Origin: Asterias rubens | Lineage: Eukaryota; Echinodermata; Asteroidea; Forcipulatida; Asteriidae | Reading direction: 5' to 3' | Assembly (NCBI RefSeq): GCF_902459465.1 | Contig: NC_047065.1 | Span: forward strand, 10,464,170 to 10,528,169 | Length of the DNA: 64,000 bases | Shown: in pieces, positions 20,230 to 30,968 of the stretch | How the letters are laid out: each line of letters begins with the position of its first letter | Position numbering within the stretch: position 1 is the first letter of the stretch | Program-made: the position numbers and the translations under genes | The notes under the pieces: generated by a model | Database searches by the model: none | What the model saw: only the letters and a program-made list of their open reading frames with translations | What the model was told of the DNA's origin: nothing

Positions 20230-20559
20230 ATTTCCAGATGGGCACAGATTCCAACAGGACAATGACCAAAAGCATACCAGCAAAGTCGCCACAGACTACA
20301 TGACAGTGGCAAAGATTAACTGGTGAAAAGCTTCAGGGGAAAGTCGAGACTTGAACCCCGTAGAAAACTTCTGGCATCAACTCAAGCACCATCTGCGGTG
20401 GCGGGCCAAGCCACAAACTAAAGATGAACTAGTTGACAGCGTCTGCTCTTTCTGGCAACAAGTTCCAACACCTAAACTGTGCACGATATACATCAACCAC
20501 ATCCAGATATTGATTCTTGCTACCATTGAAAGGAATGGGTGTGCATCCCGCTACTGACA
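20230..20559 (+). pseudogene. Tc1-like transposase C-terminal fragment
   Basis: Reads FQQDNDQKHTSKVATDYM, an in-frame stop (tga), then SRDLNPVENFWHQLKHHL and DELVDSVCSFWQQV, ending CASRY-stop. FQQDNDxKHTS and DLNPVENxWxxLK are the second Asp and the Glu blocks of Tc1 transposases. The spacing between that Asp and Glu is 34 residues, as in DD34E enzymes. The N-terminal DNA-binding part and first Asp are absent, and no terminal repeats are seen. Confidence 0.85.
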
Positions 20560-20869
20560 ATGGTCACTCCATGAAACCAAAAGGCTTTTTTTCCAGAGCC
20601 ACCCCAAATTCACAAGAGACGATGATCATTGTCAAGTTACTTTTCAAACACCTCATGATTTGTGAGAATAGATTTGTGTGAAGATTTTAATGTAAAACAA
20701 AAACAATTTAAATTTAGCCAACAAAAATGTGCTAAAAAAAAAACATTTACTGTTTTGAATTATTTATATCTATTTAGTAAAGTTTTATATGACTATTTCA
20801 TATGTAAAGTGGTTAGGCCGAGTTTTTGCCCTTCTGTACTTGTCAACGCTGGAAACCAAGCTCTTCTAT

Positions 20870-22870
20870 GTGAATACACACTCGCACATCGAGGACTTTA
20901 TCACAGCGAGGACGTCCTTGCTTTGAAAATTGTTGATAAATGCAGCATTATAGCCAGTTTGGACGCCACTGAGATATCTAAGATTTTGGGACTAATCCTC
21001 TCCAAAGAGGAGAGAGAAGTTGTAGAGATAGCATCGGAGACCGACATTAGTGCCCGCAAGAAACTTCTGTTACACATCCGCAATATTGGTAATCACAGAC
21101 ACAATTGCCAAGTCCTTAGAGAGGGAAAGGGTGTCCTTATTATAGTATACAGACCAAATCATGAAGCATCTCCACACGCATATGGACCATGCATACATTG
21201 TTATGGCTATTACGTGTGTCTTGATCTTTGGCGTCATCAGTGCCCACTTAAAGGAACACGTTGCCTTGGATCGGTCGAGTTGGTCTTTGAAAAGCGTTTT
21301 GTAACCGTTTGTAATAAAATGAATATGGTTCGAAAGATGTTGTAAAAATAGAATACAATGATCTACACAAATATGCCTCGAAATTGCGCGGTTTTCTTTT
21401 TACCTCGTCTAATAACACCGTCGGCCATTTATGGGAGTCAAAATTTTGACTCCCATAAATGGCCGACCGTGATAGTTCGCGACGTTAGAAGAAAACCGTA
21501 CAGTTTTGAGTGATACTTGTGTGGATCATCATATTCTACTTTTAAAACATCTTTCTAACCATATGCATTTCATAACAAACTGTTTCAAACGCTTTTTATA
21601 GACCAACTCGTCCGATCCAAGGCAACGTGTTCCTTTAAGCCTGCGCTCCCTGCACGGACTGATGGTAGCAGTAGGATAGGTCATTATAGGGGGCGAGTAG
21701 CTAACAAGAGTGATTTGTTAAAACCACCCCCTGCTGGTGTATCTTTCCAGTTGAACAAGGTTCTTAGTTCTATGAGGAGAGACAATGTTGGTCTGATTGT
21801 CAAGAATGATTCTTTGATTCTGGAAGTTGCCAAACGTGAATACCTTAGACTTGGCCACGATGTTACACAACATGGCTACATTCGGAACAAACTACGAGAA
21901 CTTGGTCGTCATGTTATACAACTGAGACAAAACACCCACCAACCAAATGCATCACTGGAAGTATTCGTGCATCCCCGCCATCTGATTGATATCGTCAAGG
22001 CTGTTCATGATGTTGCCGGCTTCAGTGAAGGAAAACAGATGTATCACGTTCCATCTCTAGCACTCAAGATTGGACATTCCATCAAGAGATGTGCACTCAT
22101 ACTGCAAGCAAGTGCTTTAGAGTTTAATCTTAGGCAAAAAGCGGAACAGGCCGAACAGTTTAAGCAGTTATGTGAAATTAAGTGGCCAGAACTTGTGTCA
22201 ACCCATGCCCACAGAACACTGTACCAAGGAAAGTGCAACAAACGTGCTGATCTCCCCACATGCAAAATGCGATAAGATCGTTCCTTCATGAAACTGGCAA
22301 CAGGGAAGTGCAGCTCCTACACTCTGCTAAGGGCCATAAAATTACACAAGCTTGGAAGAAATTGAATGAAGTCACACTGTGCCATCTCATTATCTTCAAC
22401 CACAGACGACAGGGGGAAGTATCCAAAATGAAACTGGAAGATTTTCACAAGCGCAGTAGTGCAGCCATTGTGAATGGTGATTGCGTGATGACTGATCTTG
22501 AACGGCACCTCTGTAAAATGTTCCAAGTCATTGAAATAGTTGGTAAGAGGGGCAGAACTGTTCCTGTGCTTCATGGTACTGATGTGATGGCGTGGTTGAA
22601 GGCTCTGGTCGCAAATAGAAATGCAGCTGGAGTGGCACAAGACAACATTTTCTTATTCGCACAAAGTTGTTACGGAGGCACAGGTCATATACGAGGAAGC
22701 GACTGTCTACGAGCATATGCAAATGAGGCGGGCCTTGAGAATGCTGATAGCATGCGGTCTACAAAGCTTCGTAAACATGTAGCGACTGTTTGACAAATTC
22801 GGGCCTTGAATGAACATCAGCTTGAAACACTTGCAGACTTCATGGTCATGTGGCAAATCTTTGGAGGAGT
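20870..22870 (+). pseudogene. Tyrosine-recombinase-like multi-copy animal gene, broken
   Basis: Order: a region with SARKKLLLHIRNIGNHRHNC; a C2HC-type finger (CIHCYGYY..LWRHQC); then, after a MITE at 21248-21638, MRRDNVGLIVKNDSLI, KLRELGRHVIQLRQ and THAHRTLYQGKCNKR. These are followed by recombinase-like boxes: FNHRRQGEVSKMKLEDF (Arg/Glu, box I), GKRGRTVPVL (Lys box), RSTKLRKHVATV (box II, with HxxR changed to TKLR) and a decayed LADF..GH end. Damage: the MITE; a 1-base loss near 22270; a stop at 22791-22793 where relatives read Ser; a frameshift near 22842. Removing the MITE plus one TTAA restores an uninterrupted frame. This family is widespread in invertebrates and fish and I infer a Crypton/DIRS-type recombinase ancestry. 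Confidence 0.75.
21248..21638. mobile_element. TTAA-type MITE family E inserted in coding sequence
   Basis: TTAA on both sides (21248-21251, 21635-21638). Inverted ends aggaacacgttgccttggat and atccaaggcaacgtgttcct are perfect over more than 20 bp. The centre has a near-perfect palindrome at about 21420-21468 (cggccatttatgggagtcaa / ttgactcccataaatggccg). Deleting the element with one TTAA joins codons of the surrounding gene in frame, which directly supports TTAA target duplication, as in piggyBac transposons. Confidence 0.92.
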
Positions 22871-23077
22871 TGCATGTTACTGGAGGTAAACAAACCCGTT
22901 TTTAACTTGTCTTTCCAAATTAAATCAAACTGTGGTAACCCCCCCCCCCCATAACATTCATTCACTGTACACCCCCAACCCCACACACCCAACCCAACGG
23001 ATTGGCCCACATTGTTATTTGTGTGCCAGAAAGCAATCAAAGCTAACTGTAGAAGTTTAATTTCTTTTTATTGCAGA

Positions 23078-23153
23078 AGGCTTCACCAGCGATGAGGACA
23101 GCAGTGATTCAGGTGACTCGTGTGACCCAACTTTGGAGGACAGTGTTGATGGC
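23078..23153 (+). pseudogene. Probable exon of the recombinase-like gene (acidic linker)
   Basis: Acceptor tttttattgcag and donor gtaagt flank an acidic segment reading GFTSDEDSSDSGDS and PTLEDSVDG. The upstream piece ends at a plausible donor near 22885 (ggag-gtaaac). Family members have a similar acidic linker between recombinase and C-terminal SANT-like parts. Confidence 0.55.
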
Positions 23154-23392
23154 AGTAAGTTTGTAATATTTGTGACTGCCTATATCTCTTGTAGGTCTCT
23201 TGCATATGCTGGTCCTATTCCCTGTTTACCCCCCTAGACCAAAATGCGATAAAATGCCAGGTACCTTTATCGCACTCTTTTGTGCTAAAGAGGAGTAAAT
23301 GTCACATCGGTAAAATGAACATTTTTAGGTTATGTATACGCCCCATTTGATTATGTTTCCTAATTTACCTCTTCTTTCCTGTGTGTTATAGG

Positions 23393-23520
23393 AAGGCCAC
23401 CAACCCAAACAGATCCAGCTCCAAAAGCTCGACAAGTCAAGCATTGACAATTCAAGCGAAGCCCCTGGAGTGCTCAGGAAAAGAAAGACGTAACCGAGGG
23501 CTTGCAGAGATTCATTTTGG
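23393..23520 (+). pseudogene. C-terminal SANT-like exon of the recombinase-like gene
   Basis: After the acceptor tgtgttatag, and in phase with the preceding exon, it reads RRPPTQTDPAPKARQVKH, a stop, then QFKRSPWSAQEKKDVTEGLQ and RFIL. RxPWS..E...V......FI matches the start of the C-terminal Myb-like segment of this gene family. The stop (tga) and a run into telomere-like repeats confirm decay. Confidence 0.5.
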
Positions 23521-23541
23521 GTTAGGGTTAGGGTTAGGGTT
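23519..23541. repeat. Interstitial telomere-like repeat
   Basis: gggttagggttagggttagg: nearly four TTAGGG units between the two SANT-like pieces. TTAGGG is the usual metazoan telomere unit. A short interstitial tract like this often marks a repaired double-strand break or telomerase-mediated patch. Confidence 0.85.
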
Positions 23542-23561
23542 TCTCAAGAAAAAAGAAAGTC

Positions 23562-23838
23562 ATGGAAAGAATTTCAAGCCGCCTTGCAGAATTAGACTAC
23601 AATAGATCGGTTACACGAATAACTAACAAAATAAAACAACTGAAGACCAAATACAAACAGGTTTTGGACAACAACCGAAGAAGTGGGAGAGCCGAAATCG
23701 ATTGGAAATACTTTGATGAGGTTGACACCATTTTGGGTACTAATACAGGCTTTCAGCAAAGAAAACTATTGATAATTGTGGGTGATGATTGGAATAGTTA
23801 CCAGAAGACTACAAAAAAGCAGTGGAAAAAGTCTTAAA
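23562..23838 (+). pseudogene. Myb/SANT-like DNA-binding domain fragment 1
   Basis: Reads MERISSRLAELDYNRSVTRI, NKIKQLKTKYKQVLDNNRRS and DWKYFDEVDTILGTNT, ending WKKS-stop. K...LK..YK.V.DNN..SG.....W.YFDE.D.ILG is the third-helix region of Myb/SANT-like domains found in Harbinger partner proteins and many host paralogues. The first helix appears upstream in another frame (SQEKRKSWKEFQAAL), so a frameshift near 23575 or an exon boundary separates them. Confidence 0.6.
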
Positions 23839-25547
23839 CTTGTGTGCACTTCAAAGGTTTTATCTACCTTCTGTATTAACTGGGGCGTGCATTATTATTG
23901 TTGCAGACGAAAATAAAAAAACAATTTGTCTACAACAAATGTCTAAAATTATTATGACACCTAAAGAGGAAGTTGGAATGAATAAAAGTGATAACGAATA
24001 GTGCTTTTAGTACTTTTAAAAGTAGCCAGGAGAAACCCAATCTATAGTAATGTGACAGGCCATTTGCATACAGCCCCTTGCTTGCAAACAGAGCGCCCTC
24101 ATTTGCCCATCAGTAAGATAAACAAAGCCACTCTTGCAATCCACATTCCTTAAGACCCCACACTGGACCTCATTCACAACATAAAGATTGTACAGTTAAC
24201 ATCTCTGTGTCTATTTGCAATTCTACTATTAAAGTTTCATCAAAGTCAGTTGAGTTTCATCCATAAAAGTCATCTTACCTCCACTGGTTAGACAACCATC
24301 TAGGCTAGGGTGAGTGTTTACTTGTTTTGTATTCTTACAGATTTCTATTAAGTGCTATTCATAAATTCATATTTGTTAATCAGTTATTTTACTTTCATTG
24401 ATACTTTCATCAGAAGTTCAATGAAGTCCCTTTAATCACCCATAGCTCTTTACATTATTATAGAATTGCTATATTCTTAGTCAGTAGTTTTAATTGATAG
24501 TTTGCCGAGACAAAAGAGTATAATGTGTCTTTAGTTTTATTAAGTTTTCTTGAGTTTTGTATATTAACTTTGATTTAGTTAGGGAGTACACTTCAGTGCT
24601 TTGGCCAAACAGTTCTCACTATTGTTTCACACAGTGTGACTACTGTGGATTATACAACCACTGTGGAATGTTGATCACCTCTCTGGCCAGATTAGGAACT
24701 CCCTAAGGCTATGTGCTGAGTGTGATGCTAGTGGCTAGGAAGTTAATAATGTATATCGATGGTCCCTATGCTGCACAGCATTGTTTATCGATATGTGCCT
24801 TTGTGAACTGTGTTGTGTGATGAGTTAAGTTGAGCAATCGATATGCGATCACTGCAACATTGCCATTCTTACTATAGCTGGGCCATTGTTTATAAACTGT
24901 TCTGATAAGAGGTTGTTCCCAGTAGGGTTTCCTTATGTCTTTCTTGAGAAAGCTAATTATGTATTCAACCTGTCCTACAGAACACCAGGCTGGCAAAGCT
25001 TTTGTTTTCTTTAGGCTAAGTACTTGTAGTGGCAAGCTACAGTATTATAGACTGTTGGTGTTTTATTACTTTCTTTGGTTTATTGTAAGATTATTTCTTT
25101 GCACTTAAACTGAGTTTTGTTGAATGTTTAAGGAGTCTCAAGTCAAAGCAGTCATTTGCCTTGTACATCCTTTTGATTAACATTAACTAAACATATCGCT
25201 TATTCTTAGATATTGGCCTATTAATATTCTGTTTAAAGTTCTTTATTAGCTGGTTGGTCATTAAGATAATTGGACTAGTTTGAGTCCATGGTTTACAAAG
25301 TCCATAGTGATAGAGGTCATTGCACTTTTAATTAGTTATTTGTTCTTCTACAAGTTAAAGCATATACATGCCTTGTATTTCCAAACAGAACCTTGACTTG
25401 ACTTTAAAGTAAATTGTGTAGTTGAGCTTTTGTTTATGCTTTTATATTTTCTTTGTTTATGTTCTGACATTACTACATTTTCCTCTAATGAATTTCTTTG
25501 CTCAGTTGGTATTTTCCAAAGCTTAGTATTTATATGGAAATTGCTTA
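23839..25547. other. AT-rich non-coding region
   Basis: No gene recognised in 1.7 kb; strongly AT-rich, without inverted repeats or tandem arrays that I can see. Confidence 0.5.
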
Positions 25548-25561
25548 TTGTATCTCTTCAG

Positions 25562-25919
25562 GGTTTTTGTAACACCACTAAAGAACAAGGACACTGAACG
25601 GCGTTTTGTCAAAAACATGTTATTTCAGTCTGTCACAGTAAAAACAGCGGTCAGGCGGGACATCCTGGAAAGCAAGATTACAGTTTACCCAGATTGCAGC
25701 AGAGGAGCGACAACGGGCATCCACAAGTGCAGAAAGGGAGAAGGCTTGACAACAAAGAAAGGTCACTTTGTGGTAACCCAAATCAACAAGTCACTTTGTA
25801 GCAAAGTGAGACAGGTCAAATTGGACATTCCATATGTGCCAGCTAATTCAGAGCTACTTAGATTGTCAGCTTCTAACAGGTTTGCAGAGGAGTATTCTCT
25901 AGAGCCATACTCGTTCTGA
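25562..25919 (+). CDS. Unrecognised open frame behind a splice acceptor
   Basis: A plausible acceptor (tgtatctcttcag) is followed by an open frame of about 118 codons to a stop at 25917: VFVTPLKNKDTERRFVKNML, KTAVRRDILESKITVYPD, QINKSLCSKVRQVKLDI and EEYSLEPYSF. The residue mix is protein-like, basic and without repeats, but I do not recognise the family. Downstream plus-strand sequence has no polyadenylation signal nearby. Could be the last exon of an unknown gene or part of a transposon. Confidence 0.35.
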
Positions 25920-26484
25920 GATGGTGTGCTTAGACCAAACTGCCATTATACATCTCGTGAAAGGATACGCAGAGTAATCATTGTTTGTTGTAGACAAGTG
26001 TAGAGACCTCATGCCTAAATGCCCCCCCTAAATTTTCATTATGCCCCTCCCCCAAATTTTCAACTATTATGCCCCCTCTAATTATTCAACAGCTGCTTGA
26101 CAGCACCCCTTTGTTTCAACAGCCATACTTAACCAATCAGAAGCCTGGAAATAACCCCAGTGAGTAAGTATTATGGGATCACCATGTGCACCACACACAC
26201 AGCATGCAGGCATGCCATGCCATCCCATGTCATATTGGATGTGATGCTCAGTGAGTGCACTAGACAATTAAAACCGTGAAGCCCTACTTACTGTGTTTTC
26301 CGTTTTCATCCTTTTCAATACAGAATTCTTCAAATTAATGTGCACCTCGGAGTAAACCTTCTGGCTTCATTCTCAGAATGAAACATTGTCTGTCGATGAT
26401 GAATCCATGCCATCAGAAGATTATGTCAATGACAACGTCAAAGGCAGCTGATATTGAAGGAGATATAGGAAGGATAACCTTCAT

Positions 26485-26995
26485 TTAAGACAACTGTCCT
26501 GTTTTTGAATCCCTCCCCACAACTCTCTATGACGCCTTCACTGCGATAAGACCATTTTTTCCTCAGAGTGACGGCCTACACAGGGAATGAACTCGAAGTT
26601 TGCTAACCAAAAGGAAAGGAAGGCGCGTACAAAAATGCAACTACAAGATTAAACAGGAGATTTCATCTGTTCCAAAGGACACATTCCCACGCCTGTTGCG
26701 AGAATTACTGGATGAGTTTTACCGTTCTACCAATGGGAAAGAAGAAAACCGTAATCCAAGGCGAAAAGAAACGGCAAGACCAAGGTTCGTCGACCAAGGG
26801 AGACAGAGAGAGCAAAGTTGGGTCGACTGATCAAGGAGGAGTGTGATGGGCTTCGCCAAGCGATAAGGGATAGTGTCAAGAGCAGTGGCATGTCTATGTC
26901 CAGAGGAAGGTATGGAGCCCTTGCTGAAACCTCTGAGAGTGAGGAAGATGAGTTCCTTTACCGAGCAGTGGCAGAGGCCAGCTTGTTGTGATGAG
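26485..26995 (+). pseudogene. Unrecognised protein-like segment, broken
   Basis: One frame reads CPVFESLPTTLYDAFTAIRP and FFPQSDGLHRE, a stop, then LLTKRKGRRVQKCNYKIKQE and KDTFPRLLRELLDEFYRST. Further along another frame reads GKTKVRRPRETERAKLGRL, IKEECDGLRQAIRDSVKSSG and SESEEDEFLYRAVAEASLL-stop. The pieces look like one basic protein with a stop and a frameshift. I cannot name it. It lies between a recombinase-like and a DIRS-gag-like remnant, so a mobile origin is plausible. Confidence 0.4.
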
Positions 26996-27370
26996 GAAGC
27001 AGACGCCATGGAGGTTGAGGAGACAGGAGAGGAGACGGGAGAAGACTGGGGGAAAACTTCACAGATAGAGACGGGAGGCAGTGAGGAGACAGGAGAGGAG
27101 AAACCGCCATCAAGTCAGTTCAGGCCAACGCATTTCTCCTGTGTGCTATGTTTCCAGTTATGCTTACAAGGTCGACAGAACAGAGCACCTCAGTCAGCGA
27201 GTTTAACACTGAAGTTTTTTTCCACAAGGTTATAGTGTATTTTAACAGCAAGTTCGACAGTCTCCAAAAGTCAGGAAACAGTAAAATTTAAAGAGACCCG
27301 AACAGGTTAGACGCTAAAGAGCTGAACAAAATAGGCAACACGGCTCAGTGAGAGTTTTGCGGGAAAGTGA

Positions 27371-28330
27371 ACTTTCACTGGACAAAATCAAGATCTGCCT
27401 GCTTAAGAATGGCAACACCGAGACAGCGATAGAGCACTGGACAAAATCAAGATCTGCCTGCTTAAGAATGGCAACACCGAGACAGCGATAGAGCACTGGA
27501 CAAAATCAAGATCTGCCTGCTTAAGAATGGCAACACCGAGACAGCGATAGAGCACTGGACAAAATCAAGATCTGCCTGCTTAAGAATGGCAACACCGAGA
27601 CAGCGATAGAGCACTGGACAAAATCAAGATCTGCCTGCTTAAGAATGGCAACACCGAGACAGCGATAGAGCACTGGACAAAATCAAGATCTGCCTGCTTA
27701 AGAATGGCAATACCGAGACAGCGATAGAGCACTGGACAAAATCAAGATCTGCCTGCTTAAGAATGGCAACACCGAGACAGCGATAGAGCACTGGACAAAA
27801 TCAAGATCTGCCTGCTTAAGAATGGCAACACCGAGACAGCGATAGAGCACTGAACAAAATCAAGACAAAATCAAGATCTGCCTGCTTAAGAATGGCAACA
27901 CCGAGACAGCGATAGAGCACTGGACAAAATCAAGATCTGCCTGCTTAAGAATGGCAACACCGAGACAGCGATAGAGCACTGGACAAAATCAAGATCTGCC
28001 TGCTTAAGAATGGCAACACCGAGACAGCGATAGAGCACTGGACAAAATCAAGATCTGCCTGCTTAAGAATGGCAACACCGAGACAGCGATAGAGCACTGG
28101 ACAAAATCAAGATCTGCCTGCTTAAGAATGGCAACACCGAGACAGCGATAGAGCACTGGACAAAATCAAGATCTGCCTGCTAAGAATGGCAACACCGAGA
28201 CAGCGATAGAGCACTGGACAAAATCAAGATCTGTCTGCTTAAGAATGGCAACACCGAGACAGCGATAGAGCACTGGACAAAATCAAGATCTGTCTGCTTA
28301 AGAATGGCTACACCAAGACAGCGATAGAGG
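27371..28330. repeat. 59-bp tandem array, about 16 copies
   Basis: Sixteen copies of a 59-bp unit agcactggacaaaatcaaga, tctgcctgcttaagaatgg, caacaccgagacagcgatag. One copy has an extra 16-bp internal duplication (near 27852), one lacks a T (near 28181) and the last two carry substitutions. The last copy runs in frame into the protein segment at 28279-28575, so the array arose from coding sequence. Since 59 is not a multiple of three, the array itself cannot be one continuous reading frame. Confidence 0.95.
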
Positions 28331-28575
28331 CGATTCAAGAAGCCGAAGCCCTGGTCACCGAAAGAAAAAGAAAGATAAAGATCGCCAATAGCAGCAAGGC
28401 CGGTTGGATCACGGTACAACACCTAGAGAAAGGCGGTGAGGACATGCCCGGTGAGCTGAGACAGGTTCAAGTAACAGAAGAAGCCGCACCGAAAGAGCTT
28501 GAAGGAAAGAAGAAGCAGAAGAGAGGGCTTTGGGATGATGGCGCCATGGTCGTTGATACCTATTGGCAATTGTAG
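28279..28575 (+). pseudogene. Retroelement (DIRS/gag-like) protein C-terminal fragment
   Basis: From the last array unit the frame reads LDKIKICLLKNGYTKTAIEA, IQEAEALVTERKRKIKIANS, SKAGWITVQHLEKG and KKKQKRGLWDDGAMVVDTYW, then a stop. A helical segment followed by R.K.I.IA..S..GW.TV is the pattern I know from N-terminal or gag-like proteins accompanying DIRS/Ngaro-type elements. That link is from memory of the pattern and moderate. No zinc knuckle or recombinase follows. Confidence 0.4.
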
Positions 28576-28981
28576 TCTTTTTCGATGTAACCCCCATATT
28601 CCTTGTTACTGATTCTTTGTCGTGGTTCATACAGAGCAGCCTAATGCCGGCCCTCTCCCATGCTTTACCATTAATAATAAATTCTCAGAATCATAAACCT
28701 GTGTCTTAACTTGTGATTATATGTCTTCCAATAGAAATAAACTGTTTTTCATGCGTATGAGCGTAGCGAAGGAGCATGAAAGTAAACAAAATGGAGGTAC
28801 AACAGTGTACACTGCCTTCCTGCATTGTATTCATATTGAAGGCCTAGATGTGTCATGTTTCTCTGATTTTAAAATCAATGGAGTCAATAACTGCAACAGT
28901 TTTATTGGTGGTCTCAAAGAGGCCCTCTAAGGTCAAATATAGGTCAGTGATTTTATCATTTACAAATAGATCGAGTCATTA

Positions 28982-29250
28982 TTAAAGGAGTCGGGTACTT
29001 TTTCAAAATGTACACAGATTTATATTAAATTACAGGGTTTGAAGATATTGATAGTGGAAAGCTTCCCTTCAAATATTACTAATGGAGGTTGAGTAGTTTT
29101 TGAGAAATGAGTCACAAAATAATTTAAGCATGTAAAATCCCATTAACCAGTTATGATATTACACCAAAACCATAGCATAACGGGTTAATACGTTTTTATA
29201 AGCTAAAACTGAGAGGAAAACTTTTTGTTTTACTCATTTGTCAAAAACTG
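28982..29250. mobile_element. TTAA-type MITE family D, right end missing
   Basis: Starts at TTAA (28982-28985) followed by aggagtcgggtactttttca. The interior gggtttgaagatattgatag and gcttcccttcaaatattact resembles a TTAA-type MITE. Its right terminus is lost where gag-like sequence begins. Confidence 0.5.
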
Positions 29251-29750
29251 CAGAGAAGATTCTGAAACAGCTGTTTTTGCAGCGCCTCCCAACCCCTGTA
29301 CAGTCGATCTTAGCATCCACAGCCGACACAGTGGGCATCGGAGCGCTGGCAGATTTGGCCAACAAGATCGTCGAGGTGTCAGGCCCTCAGCACGTGGCGA
29401 CATTTTCAGCGCCGCCACCCCACTTTGCCCAGCCCCCACCACCACAAGCCTCATCCGAGGTACTCGTTCTCCAGAACAAGGTAGATGACCTCACTAGGCA
29501 GGTGATGGCCTTGACAACTCACTTCCAAGCAGCCCAGAGGCGAGGTCGTTCTCGTTCCTTCTCGCAGGGGCGCAACACTCGACGAGACCCCACCCCGCCT
29601 GCAGATCGCCAGTCCTCCGATCGACAGTCATCCAACCCACAGTGCTGGTATCACTGGAAGTATGGCAGCAACGCTCGTAAGTGTACTAGTCCTTGTTTCC
29701 GCCGCACTTCCGCTCAACCCAACTCGGAAAACGCCACCGCCAGCAACTAA
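29238..29750 (+). pseudogene. Ty3/gypsy gag C-terminal part
   Basis: Reads LPTPVQSILASTADTVGIGA, LADLANKIVEV, QNKVDDLTRQVMALTTHF and CWYHWKYGSNARKCTSPC, then a stop. The last is the modified zinc-knuckle-like end of gag from invertebrate gypsy elements. The N-terminal capsid part is missing, replaced at 29250 by MITE sequence. Confidence 0.8.
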
Positions 29751-29799
29751 CGGCGACGAGCCAGCCTGGCGTTAATTCCCTCAGTCGCCTTCCTACATC

Positions 29800-30965
29800 A
29801 CTGATCAAACAACTGGCCTCCGATTCCTGGTTGACACTGGGGCAGAAGTTAGCGTTTTACCTCCGTCGGTAGCGGATAAACAACGCAAACTACAACCAAC
29901 CTCAGTACGTCTACAGGCCGTCAATAAATCGCCTATAGCGACCTTTGGGGAGAAGTCTTGCACACTAAATATCGGGCTACGTCAAGTTTTCAGATGGGTA
30001 TTTCTGGTTGCAGATATTCCAATGGCCATTATTTTCTGCAGCACTACGCCCTCTTGGTGGACGTAAGACACCGCCAACTAATAGATACGACAACCCACCT
30101 TTCAGTACTAGGTAAGGAAGCTACATCACCTTCACTGAGCCAAGTATTAGTGAACGAGTTATCTACGCCTTTTGACACGCTCATCGCATCATTTCCGGGA
30201 GTAGCACGCCCTGTGTATACCGAGTTGCCAGTGAAACACTCAATCACCCACCATATCATCACAACTGGACCCCCGGTTACCGCTCGCCCTCGTCGACTTG
30301 CCTCGGACAAGCTCACCATAGCAAAGGACGAATTTAACCACATGCTTGACCTCTGCATCATTGCTCCATCGGACAGCAACTGGTCATCTCTACTGCATAT
30401 GGTGCCTAAGAAGACCCCTGGTGACTGGCGCCCCTGTGGGGATTATCGAGCTTTGAATAGAGTAACTGTTCCAGATCGCTATCCGATTCCCCATCTACAT
30501 GATTTCACGACCAATTTAACCGGCAAATGCATCTTTTCCAAGATTGATTTAGTTCGTGCATACCACCAAGTACCCGTCAACCCAGCAAATGTTCACAAGA
30601 CAGCCATTACAACACCTTTTGGGTTGTACCATTTTGTGCGCATGCCTTTCGGTCTACGGAACGCAGCTCAGACTTTCCAACGGTTCATTGACATGGTTAC
30701 TCGTGGATTGCCATTCGTATATGTCTATTATATTGACGACATCCTTGTGGCTAGCGACTCGCTGGAACAGCACCATGAACACTTGGAGTTACTGTTCTCG
30801 CGATTATCTGAGTATAGAGTAGTAATCAACCCAGCCAAGTGCCAGTTTGGAGCTACAAATCTCGATTTTCTCGGTCATCACATTGACGAGCAGGGTATTC
30901 ATCCATTAGATGAGAAGATCACTGCCATCAGCGAGTTCCCTCGTCCCACTACAGTGCATCAAATT
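29800..30965 (+). pseudogene. Ty3/gypsy protease and reverse transcriptase fragment
   Basis: The protease has FLVDTGAEVSVLPP (DTG at about 29833). A frameshift with a small deletion near 30030 leads to [20 protein letters not shown]. Reverse transcriptase follows intact: [69 protein letters not shown] and YIDDILVAS (about 30729), then [13 protein letters not shown]. The frame stops at 30966, just where the connection domain should begin. RNase H, integrase and both LTRs are absent, so this is an internal fragment of a dead element. Confidence 0.92.
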
Positions 30966-30968
30966 TAA

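Noticed and set aside
27003..27235. Acidic Glu/Thr/Gly-rich protein
   Set aside because: Reads through a short gaggagacagg-type repeat; no conserved feature outside it.
29225..29488. Pro/Arg-rich open frame
   Set aside because: Alternative frame of the gypsy gag fragment.
30044..30379. Minus-strand open frame over the gypsy fragment
   Set aside because: Shadow frame of the protease/reverse transcriptase segment, with no motif of its own.
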